Shown: piece by piece, positions 1 to 4,661 of the stretch
Numbering within the stretch: the stretch's first letter is position 1
Layout: each line of letters starts with the position of its first letter
Assembly (NCBI GenBank): GCA_937902905.1
Contig: CALELW010000281.1
Location: 1-6,928, forward strand
DNA: 6,928 bases
Direction of reading: 5' to 3'
From: an uncultured Clostridium sp.
Lineage (GTDB): Bacteria > Bacillota > Clostridia > Lachnospirales > Lachnospiraceae
Made by a program: the position numbers and the translations under genes
Notes under the pieces: generated by a model
The model's input: the letters and a program-made list of their open reading frames with translations, nothing else
What the model was told of the DNA's origin: nothing
Database searches by the model: none

Positions 1-1088
1 CTTGTCATTTCATCTGCCATATCAGTATCACGGATACGGGATTCAGCAGACTGCAGGTTCTCAGATGTGTTGTCATCAACCTTAACTGTGTACTCAAGAC
101 GGTTCTGAACAGCACCAAGTTTGGAACGCTCTGTAGTAACGCTCTTAATCATGGAGTCAACGTTGTCAATTAATCCAGAGATTTTCTGTCCGCTTACAGC
201 GGTTACCATTGTACCAGCTTCGTCATTAGCAGAATCCCATTTAGTTGTATCAACAGCGTCTGTTCCTTTTATGGAATCCAATGAAGAAAAGCCCAATTTC
301 TGTGCTGCGTCCTCTGCTGCACTAATCTGCTCAGCTGTTGCTGCAGTTTTTACACCTGCCTCAATCGCGGTTTTGTACTTGGTATAATCGGCCTCCAATA
401 ATTCTTTTCCAGTTGCTTTTACAACCTTTGTTTTAGATACCGTAAATATATCTGTATTGTAAGCTGTCTTTGTATATCCGACAGTGTCATTTCCGTCAAT
501 TACGATACCGTTTGTTGCATCTCCGTCTTTATGAGTCTTTCCGGCAGCTGCATCTGTTTTCTTGGAGAGATATAAGCCCTCATCCCATTTTGTCTCTTTA
601 ATGGTAACTTCGATTCCTTGGTTCTGGTTTGCACCAACCTGAAGATACTGATCTTTGTAAGAACCATCCAACAATTTCTTGCGGTTGAACTCTGTATCTG
701 TATTAATTCGCGTGTACTCCTGCTTCAAAGTATCAATCTCATCCTGAATTTTCTGGAAGTCGTTCTCAGAAGAAGCATCTAATACACCGGAGTTTGAAGC
801 CTGAACAAGAAGTTCACGAGTTCTCTGCAAAATAGCATGCTGCTGATCCATAGCACCCTCAGCTGTTTGGATAAGAGAAATACCATCCTGTGCGTTGTCA
901 GATGCACGATTCAAGCCACGAACCTGAGCTCTCATTTTCTCAGAAATAGCAAGACCTGCTGCATCATCCGCTGCACGGTTGATTTTGTAACCACTGGAAA
1001 GTTTCTCAGTAGATTTAGCCAAGTTGTTTCCTACGATTCCTAACTGTCTGTTAGCGTTCATTGATGTAATGTTGTGTTGTACGATCAT
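1..1088 (-). CDS. hag: Flagellin, C-terminally cut by the window edge
   Basis: This is the structural subunit of the flagellar filament, exported by the flagellar type III apparatus and polymerised outside the cell. It starts at the ATG complementary to 1086-1088, which is 7 nt after a perfect AAGGAGGT ribosome site (complement of 1096-1103). The 362 visible codons begin MIVQHNITSMNANRQLG and continue through the conserved N-terminal D0/D1 helices (SSGYKINRAADDAAGLAISE, about residues 31-50). Residues 88-93 (QRTREL) match the conserved D1 segment that TLR5 recognises in other flagellins. The middle, about residues 170-290, is variable. The C-terminal D1 helix returns with TSENLQSAESRIRDTDMADE just before the edge, so roughly 35-45 residues should be missing. 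It lies directly downstream of csrA in the same orientation, as in many Firmicutes. I found no fully convincing promoter in the 119-bp gap; a lone TATTAT (complement of 1152-1157) has no matching -35. hag and fliC are interchangeable names here. Confidence 0.97.
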   Translation of the reverse strand, partial: MIVQHNITSMNANRQLGIVGNNLAKSTEKLSSGYKINRAADDAAGLAISEKMRAQVRGLNRASDNAQDGISLIQTAEGAMDQQHAILQRTRELLVQASNSGVLDASSENDFQKIQDEIDTLKQEYTRINTDTEFNRKKLLDGSYKDQYLQVGANQNQGIEVTIKETKWDEGLYLSKKTDAAAGKTHKDGDATNGIVIDGNDTVGYTKTAYNTDIFTVSKTKVVKATGKELLEADYTKYKTAIEAGVKTAATAEQISAAEDAAQKLGFSSLDSIKGTDAVDTTKWDSANDEAGTMVTAVSGQKISGLIDNVDSMIKSVTTERSKLGAVQNRLEYTVKVDDNTSENLQSAESRIRDTDMADEMT

Positions 1089-1110
1089 AATAATTACCTC
1101 CTTGTTTTAC

Positions 1111-1132
1111 CGTCACAAATCCGTTTGCGACG
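1111..1132 (-). promoter_or_regulatory. CsrA-type GGA hairpin in the flagellin leader
   Basis: On the flagellin mRNA, CGTCGCAAA pairs with TTTGTGACG to give a 9-bp stem with one G-U wobble. The apical CGGA can be read as the hexaloop ACGGAT if the top A-U pair opens. CsrA is known to prefer A-N-GGA in a hexaloop. A second GGA lies in the flagellin ribosome site (complement of 1099-1101), about 21 nt downstream. This two-site layout, with one site in an upstream hairpin and one on the ribosome site, is the known arrangement for CsrA repression of Bacillus hag. The G-U pair would be an A-C mismatch on the other strand, so the structure favours minus-strand RNA. The hairpin is seen; CsrA binding is inferred. 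Confidence 0.72.
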
Positions 1133-1166
1133 TTGCATTTGATTAGTTTCTATAATATCCAGAGGC

Positions 1167-1191
1167 GCAGGCTGCGGGCCCGGCAGCTTGC
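1167..1191 (-). other. GC-rich hairpin in the csrA-flagellin gap
   Basis: In the minus-strand RNA, GCAAGCTGC can pair with GCAGCCTGC across a CGGGCCC loop. This gives eight pairs and one A-C mismatch, strikingly GC-rich for this AT-rich neighbourhood. It begins 17 nt past the csrA stop codon. No T-tract follows on the minus strand, so it does not look like a standard intrinsic terminator. It could be an RNA processing or stability element that uncouples csrA from flagellin mRNA, or a weak attenuator. The function is not known. Confidence 0.4.
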
Positions 1192-1207
1192 AATCCCCTG
1201 ATTATTA

Positions 1208-1465
1208 TTACGATTTGGTGTTACCGGGTTTGGTGCCTCTTTTTTTACGGTACTTTTCCGGTAAGTTTGGCTCGGCATAATAAGAAGGAGAATTCTTCTT
1301 TAATTCTGGATTGTTTTTTTCTAATACGGTACTGCGTACGATATTAACTTCCTTAGGAGCATCAATCATAATACGCAAATGATGATTGCTTCCGCCTAAA
1401 AAAACAATTTTGATATCATCGCCAAGCATTAAGTATTCTTCAGTACTAAGTGATAATCGAAGCAT
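1208..1465 (-). CDS. csrA: CsrA-family translational regulator with extended C-terminus
   Basis: CsrA is a small dimeric RNA-binding protein that blocks translation by binding GGA motifs near ribosome sites; in Firmicutes its main known target is flagellin mRNA. This 85-aa protein aligns without gaps to the E. coli CsrA core: L2, L4, E10, the GDD turn at 15-17, LG at 23-24, LRI at 30-32, APKEV at 36-40 and the key RNA-binding R44. Differences are notable: position 6, usually Arg, is Leu; position 7 is Ser; and position 9, usually Gly, is Glu. Residues 49-85 form a Lys/Pro-rich tail beyond the usual 60-75-aa length. The start is fixed by AGGGAGGT (complement of 1473-1480), 7 nt upstream. Flagellin follows on the same strand. 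Its partner fliW is not in this window. Only 29 bp separate its start from the left inverted repeat, so its promoter probably lies within the invertible segment. Confidence 0.88.
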   Translation of the reverse strand: MLRLSLSTEEYLMLGDDIKIVFLGGSNHHLRIMIDAPKEVNIVRSTVLEKNNPELKKNSPSYYAEPNLPEKYRKKRGTKPGNTKS

Positions 1466-1470
1466 TTTTT

Positions 1471-1484
1471 AGACCTCCCTGTCT
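1471..1484 (-). promoter_or_regulatory. GGA hexaloop hairpin over the csrA ribosome site
   Basis: On the csrA mRNA, AGAC pairs with GTCT around the hexaloop AGGGAG, which contains the Shine-Dalgarno core. The loop fits the A-R-GGA-N pattern known to be preferred by CsrA. Binding here would cover the ribosome site and give direct autoregulation. The stem is only 4 bp, so this is suggestive rather than strong. Confidence 0.5.
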
Positions 1485-1494
1485 TGCATTGATA

Positions 1495-1521
1495 CAACAT
1501 TTGTTAGTAAAATGTTGCATT
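1495..1521 (+). repeat. Left inverted repeat (IR-L) of the invertible cassette
   Basis: These 27 bp match 2228-2254 perfectly in inverted orientation. The copy has recombinase-site architecture: arms CAACATTT (1495-1502) and AAATGTTG (1510-1517) around the 7-bp asymmetric spacer GTTAGTA (1503-1509). The inner arm continues as CATT, matching the right copy; the outer arm departs from symmetry after 8 bp (ATAC instead of a TGC continuation). A 9-bp direct repeat TTGCATTGA occurs at 1484-1492 (outside) and 1515-1523 (inner edge), and may be an accessory binding site. Confidence 0.93.
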
Positions 1522-1528
1522 GACAGCA

Positions 1529-1550
1529 TGGATTGTTTTTTAGCAATCCA
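1529..1550. other. Hairpin upstream of the recombinase gene
   Basis: TGGATTG and CAATCCA form a perfect 7-bp inverted repeat around an 8-nt T-rich loop (TTTTTTAG). It sits between IR-L and the recombinase ribosome site. It could be an operator, a recombinase-binding accessory site, or a structure in the recombinase leader. The sequence does not decide between these. Confidence 0.4.
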
Positions 1551-1576
1551 AATAAGGAAGGGAGAAGGAGGTTAGT

Positions 1577-2152
1577 ATGGGAACCACACAACCGATACGA
1601 AACAAACAACAGCTGGAACATTTTCGAAATTATTACAAGAAGGAGGAAAACAAACCGCGAAATTATGCACTCATTGTGTTTGGACTAAATTCGGCACTGC
1701 GGATTAGTGACATTTTAGATTTGAAATGGAAAGACGTCTGCAATTCTGCCGGATATTTGGACCATATCATTGTGATGGAGCAAAAGACAGGCAAGAAAAA
1801 TGTTCTGACGCTGAACCGGGCAACAAAGGAAGCCCTGGATTATTATCGAAAGACACTCGATACTATTGTTCCCGAACATTACATTTTTTCAAGTCAAAAG
1901 GTAAAAGATGAGCCAATTACGAGGTCTCAGGCGTTTCGAATTATTCAGAAGGCGGCGCAGAAATCCGGCATGAAAGAACCGGTCAGCTGCCATTCGTTAC
2001 GAAAAACATTTGGCTATTATGCATGGAAGAACGGAACACCACCGGCGTTACTTATGAGTATTTATAATCATTCTTCATATGAGATTACAAAGCGTTACCT
2101 AGGGATTGAGCAGTTGGACAAGGACGAAGTCTATGAAAATAATGTTCTTTAG
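1577..2152 (+). CDS. FimB/FimE-like tyrosine site-specific recombinase (invertase)
   Basis: This 191-aa protein is essentially a bare catalytic domain of the phage-integrase (tyrosine recombinase) family, which cuts and rejoins DNA through a covalent phosphotyrosine. All the signature residues are visible: R42 in SALRISDIL, K70 in EQKTGKK, H139 and R142 in CHSLRKTFGY, H165 in YNHSSYE, and the nucleophile Y174 in KRYLGI. The core-binding and arm-binding domains of full integrases (about 300-400 aa) are absent. This matches the size of FimB/FimE-type recombinases that flip promoters. The start follows AAGGAGG (1566-1572) with a 4-nt gap. It lies wholly inside the 27-bp inverted repeats, so it would invert with its own cassette, and its stop is followed by the internal outward promoter. 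Function as the cassette's invertase is inferred from position; the family call is firm. No convincing promoter of its own was found. Confidence 0.92.
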   Translation: MGTTQPIRNKQQLEHFRNYYKKEENKPRNYALIVFGLNSALRISDILDLKWKDVCNSAGYLDHIIVMEQKTGKKNVLTLNRATKEALDYYRKTLDTIVPEHYIFSSQKVKDEPITRSQAFRIIQKAAQKSGMKEPVSCHSLRKTFGYYAWKNGTPPALLMSIYNHSSYEITKRYLGIEQLDKDEVYENNVL

Positions 2153-2183
2153 AAAAAAATCAAAAAAAGTTAAAAAAGGGGGT

Positions 2184-2209
2184 TAAGGAAAAAAGAAAAC
2201 AGTCGATAT
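2184..2209 (+). promoter_or_regulatory. Sigma-28/sigma-D-like promoter inside the invertible cassette
   Basis: TAAG (2184-2187), 14 nt, then GTCGATAT (2202-2209) closely resembles the flagellar sigma consensus TAAA-N14-16-GCCGATAT; the -10 element matches at seven of eight positions. An A-rich tract precedes it. It points right and sits 18 bp before IR-R. An overlapping TATATAT could alternatively serve sigma-A, but its -35 (TTAAGG) is poor. After inversion the -10 would lie about 75 nt upstream of the csrA start codon. Confidence 0.62.
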
Positions 2210-2226
2210 ATATAGTGTCAGAGAGA

Positions 2227-2266
2227 AAATGCAACATTTTACTAACAAATGTTGCATTTCTTTTTT
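2227..2266 (+). terminator. IR-R hairpin plus T-tract, possible intrinsic terminator
   Basis: AAATGCAACATTT (2227-2239) and AAATGTTGCATTT (2247-2259) are perfectly complementary 13-nt arms around a 7-nt loop, followed by C and six T residues (2261-2266). Rightward transcription from the cassette promoter or the recombinase would form this hairpin just before the T-run. The stem has only three G-C pairs, so termination may be partial. No equivalent T-run lies outside IR-L on the csrA side. Confidence 0.5.
2228..2254 (-). repeat. Right inverted repeat (IR-R) of the invertible cassette
   Basis: This is the perfect inverted copy of 1495-1521. Its arms GCAACATTT (2231-2239) and AAATGTTGC (2247-2255) flank the spacer TACTAAC (2240-2246). 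Symmetry extends to 13 nt on each side, so this copy is a more complete palindrome than IR-L. Confidence 0.93.
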
Positions 2267-2313
2267 CATAGGAAGGGTTTTTCCTTATTATGACCACTTT
2301 TTTCTTATTTTAA

Positions 2314-2342
2314 GTGACAAATTCGTTAAGTTTTCGTATACT
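2314..2342 (+). promoter_or_regulatory. Sigma-A promoter for the GNAT gene
   Basis: GTGACA (2314-2319, five of six to TTGACA), a 17-bp spacer and TATACT (2337-2342, five of six to TATAAT) form a good housekeeping promoter 46 bp before the acetyltransferase start. It lies outside the invertible segment, so the gene should be expressed in either cassette orientation. The rest of 2267-2388 shows no gene. Confidence 0.8.
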
Positions 2343-2388
2343 ATAGTGAGATTATTGACAAATCGAAAATGAAAATCAGGTGATAGAT

Positions 2389-2820
2389 ATGAAAAAAGAA
2401 ATTCAAATTCGTAAAATGAAAAAATCAGACCTCCCACAATTGCAGGAAATGTACCGTGATTTGATTCCGGAAGGCGTTTCGATGGAAGTATTAGAGAATA
2501 ATTATTATCGTACGGTGGACAGACCGGAGTATTTTCTAGCGGTGGCAGCGGATGGCGATAAGGTACTTGGCAGTACGATGGGAATCGTGTGCATTGCGTT
2601 GGATGCGCCTTTTCTTGTTGTAGAAAATGTAATTGTTTCCCGCGAGTGCAGAGGGCAGGGCGTTGGAAGAAAAATATTTGAGGCACTGGATGAATTTGCA
2701 CTTAAAAATCAGTGTGAATATGCTCTTTTGGTTTCTTCCGGATTCCGAAAGGGAGCGCATCAGTTTTATGAGGCGGTTGGCTATACAGACGATGTACGCG
2801 GTTTTCGAAAATATTATTAG
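2389..2820 (+). CDS. GNAT-family N-acetyltransferase
   Basis: This 143-aa protein has the single-domain size and fold pattern of GNAT enzymes, which move an acetyl group from acetyl-CoA to an amine on a small molecule or protein. An N-terminal IRKMKKSDLPQLQEMY strand-helix is followed by central strands. The acetyl-CoA motif is VSRECRGQGVGRKIFE, carrying the R/Q-x-x-G-x-G signature (RGQGVG). The C-terminal FYEAVGYTDD is typical of the family end. I prefer ATG at 2389 over an in-frame GTG at 2380, because AGGTGAT (2378-2384) overlaps the GTG and sits correctly for the ATG. It has its own sigma-A promoter and is followed by another, so it is probably monocistronic. It also lies first in line for rightward readthrough from the invertible cassette. 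The substrate cannot be told from sequence. Confidence 0.88.
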   Translation: MKKEIQIRKMKKSDLPQLQEMYRDLIPEGVSMEVLENNYYRTVDRPEYFLAVAADGDKVLGSTMGIVCIALDAPFLVVENVIVSRECRGQGVGRKIFEALDEFALKNQCEYALLVSSGFRKGAHQFYEAVGYTDDVRGFRKYY

Positions 2821-2847
2821 AAAATTATAATTAGTTAAATATTTTGC

Positions 2848-2876
2848 TTGACAGAATATAAAATTTTTGATAGAGT
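2848..2876 (+). promoter_or_regulatory. Sigma-A promoter of the polysaccharide gene cluster
   Basis: A perfect -35 TTGACA (2848-2853), a 17-bp spacer and TAGAGT (2871-2876, four of six to TATAAT) precede the CpsB-like gene. The 53-nt leader between the -10 and the start codon has no strong terminator or recognisable riboswitch. The ribosome site GGAGG (2912-2916) lies 12 nt before the ATG, which is rather far. Confidence 0.75.
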
Positions 2877-2928
2877 TGCAAATGACATAAAAATTAAATG
2901 TTTGTGTGGACGGAGGATTTGATACTTC

Positions 2929-3633
2929 ATGATTGATTTTCATACACACATACTGCCGGGCATGGATGATGGAAGCCAGGCTACACATGAGTCTCTTCAG
3001 ATGTTGACGCTGGAGAGTGAGCAGGGAGCGCAAGAGATATTGTTGACTCCCCATTTTTATGCCCATTTTGATAAAATTTCGTCATTTTTAGAGCGGAGAG
3101 AGCATTCCTTTCAGAAATTAACGAAAGCACTGAATGAGCATGGCATGGGGACCCCCCTTCCTTTGCGGAAGGGCGCGGAAGTTTATTATTTTCCGGGAAT
3201 TGGGGATGCGAAGCAAATTCGCGAACTCACGATTGAAGGAACCGATATTTTGCTCCTTGAGATGCCATTTGCTCAGTGGACGGATGAGATTTATGTGGAT
3301 GTCAAAAAATTAATTGAGAAACAAAAGCTGACAATCTTACTAGCTCATGTCGAGCGATATGATTCATTTCAAAAAAGCAGAAAAATCTGGAATCAAATTT
3401 TTAAACTTCCCTTATACGCTCAAATCAATACGGGCGGAATTGACAAACACAAAAAAAAGCGTTTTATCAAAAAATTTTTAAAACTTCAGGTACCATTGGT
3501 GCTTGGAAGTGACTGCCACAACATGGAAACTCGTGTGCCAAATTTAAAGCAGGGGCGTGACAGTTTAAGAGACATCTTTGGGGAGACATTATTAGCAGCA
3601 ATTGATAAGACGGAAGAAAGGTTGCTGAAATAA
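2929..3633 (+). CDS. cpsB: CpsB/YwqE-like PHP-type tyrosine-protein phosphatase
   Basis: This protein is a metal-dependent (typically Mn2+) phosphotyrosine phosphatase of the PHP superfamily. It reverses autophosphorylation of the BY-kinase that controls capsule or exopolysaccharide polymerisation. The 234-aa length is usual for the family. The metal-site motifs occur in order: DFHTHILPGMDDG (H5, H7, D13-D14), TPH (H42), GAEVYY (E84), LAHVERY (H140, E142) and GSDCHN (D195, H197). All expected ligands are present, so it should be active. An in-frame stop just upstream leaves ATG 2929 as the first ATG start, and it has its own promoter. It is the first gene of the cluster, and the kinase substrate is encoded three genes downstream. 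The next gene starts 1 nt after the stop. Confidence 0.92.
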   Translation: MIDFHTHILPGMDDGSQATHESLQMLTLESEQGAQEILLTPHFYAHFDKISSFLERREHSFQKLTKALNEHGMGTPLPLRKGAEVYYFPGIGDAKQIRELTIEGTDILLLEMPFAQWTDEIYVDVKKLIEKQKLTILLAHVERYDSFQKSRKIWNQIFKLPLYAQINTGGIDKHKKKRFIKKFLKLQVPLVLGSDCHNMETRVPNLKQGRDSLRDIFGETLLAAIDKTEERLLK

Positions 3634-3634
3634 T

Positions 3635-4660
3635 ATGCGCAGAAAAGAGCGAAAAAAGATGCTGATTCTTTTTATCGCGCTTATATTGGCGATGATAGCA
3701 TTTGGGATTGGACTCAAAATTTTTGAAAATCATATGCCGGAACCGGTAATTTCGGAGGATGGTTTTTTGACAAATGAGCAGTCGGAAGAATTGACTGCTT
3801 TAGGAAGTCTGAAACTGAATGGGAATATTTATTCTTATTATCACGATTTTGAAACTTATTTAATTATGGGAACAGATAAAACCGGTGCTGACAGTAAAGT
3901 GTACCAAGGCAGTATGAGTGATTTTTTAATGCTTGTTATTGTAGATAAGACAGATAATAATTATTCATTTCTGCCAATAAACAGGGACACGATGTCAGAG
4001 GTACGGCTGATACAGGATGATGGTACCGGCGCGGCAACTGCAGAGCTGCAATTGTGTACGGCACATTGGTATGGGGGAAATGCCGGTCAAAGCTGTGCCA
4101 ATACGGTAGAAAGTATATCGAAACTTTTCGGTGGACTTAAAATTGATGGTTATTACGCAATTCCAATGGATGAAATTCCTAAATTAAATCATTCAGTTGG
4201 CGGAGTGACGCTTACGTTATTAGAAGATTTTCAAGATATTGACCGCCAAATGAAAAAGGGCGAAACACTTGTTTTGTCAGACGAGCAGGCATATCACTAT
4301 ATTCATGACCGTTATGGTGTCGGAGATGAAAAAAACACATCTCGTATGAAACGTCAGCAGCAGTATATGGAGGCATTTTTTGCAAAGGCAAAAGAAAAAA
4401 CAAAAAGTGATAAAACCTATGTCAGTCAATTGTTTCAGGAATTGGAACAGACGGCTACGACAAATCTGACATTAAAAAAAGTTTCTTTTATCACGAATCG
4501 AATGATAAAAGGTACACAAAAAGGTTTTTTTGAAATACGGGGCACAAGTAAAATCGGTAAAGCGCTGGGGGATGGAATCGACCATGCAGAATTCTATCCG
4601 GACAAAAATTCAATTGTTGATGTTATGACAAAAATATATGGGTTAAAGAAGAGGGAATGA
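3635..4660 (+). CDS. LytR-CpsA-Psr (LCP) family cell-wall glycopolymer transferase
   Basis: LCP enzymes sit on the outer face of the membrane and move lipid-linked glycopolymers onto peptidoglycan; in capsule loci they attach capsular or secondary polysaccharide. The 341-aa protein has a basic N-terminus, one membrane segment at about residues 9-27, then an extracellular domain. Family motifs are YLIMGTDKTG (about 75-84), SDFLMLVIVD (95-104), the arginine motif PINRDT (114-119), SVGGVTL (187-193) and LSDEQAYHYIHDRYG leading to SRMKRQQQ (214-243), which carries R226, R237 and R240. The stretch after NRDT contains an insertion-like region with two Cys (141, 154). It begins 1 nt after the phosphatase stop and ends 1 nt before the next start, so translation is likely coupled. 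The polymer it attaches is unknown. Confidence 0.88.
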   Translation: MRRKERKKMLILFIALILAMIAFGIGLKIFENHMPEPVISEDGFLTNEQSEELTALGSLKLNGNIYSYYHDFETYLIMGTDKTGADSKVYQGSMSDFLMLVIVDKTDNNYSFLPINRDTMSEVRLIQDDGTGAATAELQLCTAHWYGGNAGQSCANTVESISKLFGGLKIDGYYAIPMDEIPKLNHSVGGVTLTLLEDFQDIDRQMKKGETLVLSDEQAYHYIHDRYGVGDEKNTSRMKRQQQYMEAFFAKAKEKTKSDKTYVSQLFQELEQTATTNLTLKKVSFITNRMIKGTQKGFFEIRGTSKIGKALGDGIDHAEFYPDKNSIVDVMTKIYGLKKRE

Positions 4661-4661
4661 A

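Larger units (their letters stand above)
1495..2254. mobile_element. Putative invertible DNA cassette encoding its own recombinase
   Basis: Perfect 27-bp inverted repeats enclose 760 bp (737 bp between spacer centres). The cassette contains one tyrosine recombinase gene and, inside its right end, an outward-facing sigma-28-like promoter. The 7-bp spacers are GTTAGTA on the left and its reverse complement TACTAAC on the right, so recombination between them should invert rather than excise. In the orientation given, the internal promoter faces right, toward the acetyltransferase and polysaccharide genes. After inversion it would face left, toward csrA and flagellin. Small FimB/FimE-type recombinases controlling invertible promoters are an established phase-variation system. 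Inversion of this element has not been shown and is inferred from structure. Confidence 0.83.

Noticed and set aside
121..387. Plus-strand open frames at 121-387 and 837-1043
   Set aside because: Both are antisense to the clear flagellin coding sequence and lack ribosome sites.
1132..1140. Third recombinase half-site (GTTGCATTT) near the flagellin leader
   Set aside because: Only nine bases match one arm, with no spacer or opposite arm. The same bases abut the CsrA-type hairpin, so a chance match is likely.
1151..1156. Plus-strand TATAAT in the csrA-flagellin gap
   Set aside because: It would transcribe antisense into csrA, and no -35 lies at a usable distance (TTGCAT is only 12 bp away).
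1520..1548. Rightward promoter for the recombinase using the perfect TTGACA at 1520-1525
   Set aside because: At spacings of 15-18 bp the -10 position reads TAGCAA, AGCAAT, GCAATC or CAATCC, none convincing. The hairpin at 1529-1550 occupies the same space.
1495..2254. Integrated phage or conjugative element remnant
   Set aside because: There are no direct-repeat attachment sites, tRNA target, excisionase or other mobile-element genes. The repeats are inverted and enclose only the recombinase gene, which fits inversion rather than integration.
2380..2388. GTG start for the acetyltransferase at 2380
   Set aside because: The ribosome site AGGTGAT overlaps this GTG, so it cannot serve it; ATG 2389 is correctly spaced.
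2536..3066. 176-codon minus-strand open frame
   Set aside because: It runs antisense to the acetyltransferase and phosphatase genes and across two good plus-strand promoters, with no ribosome site and no family resemblance.
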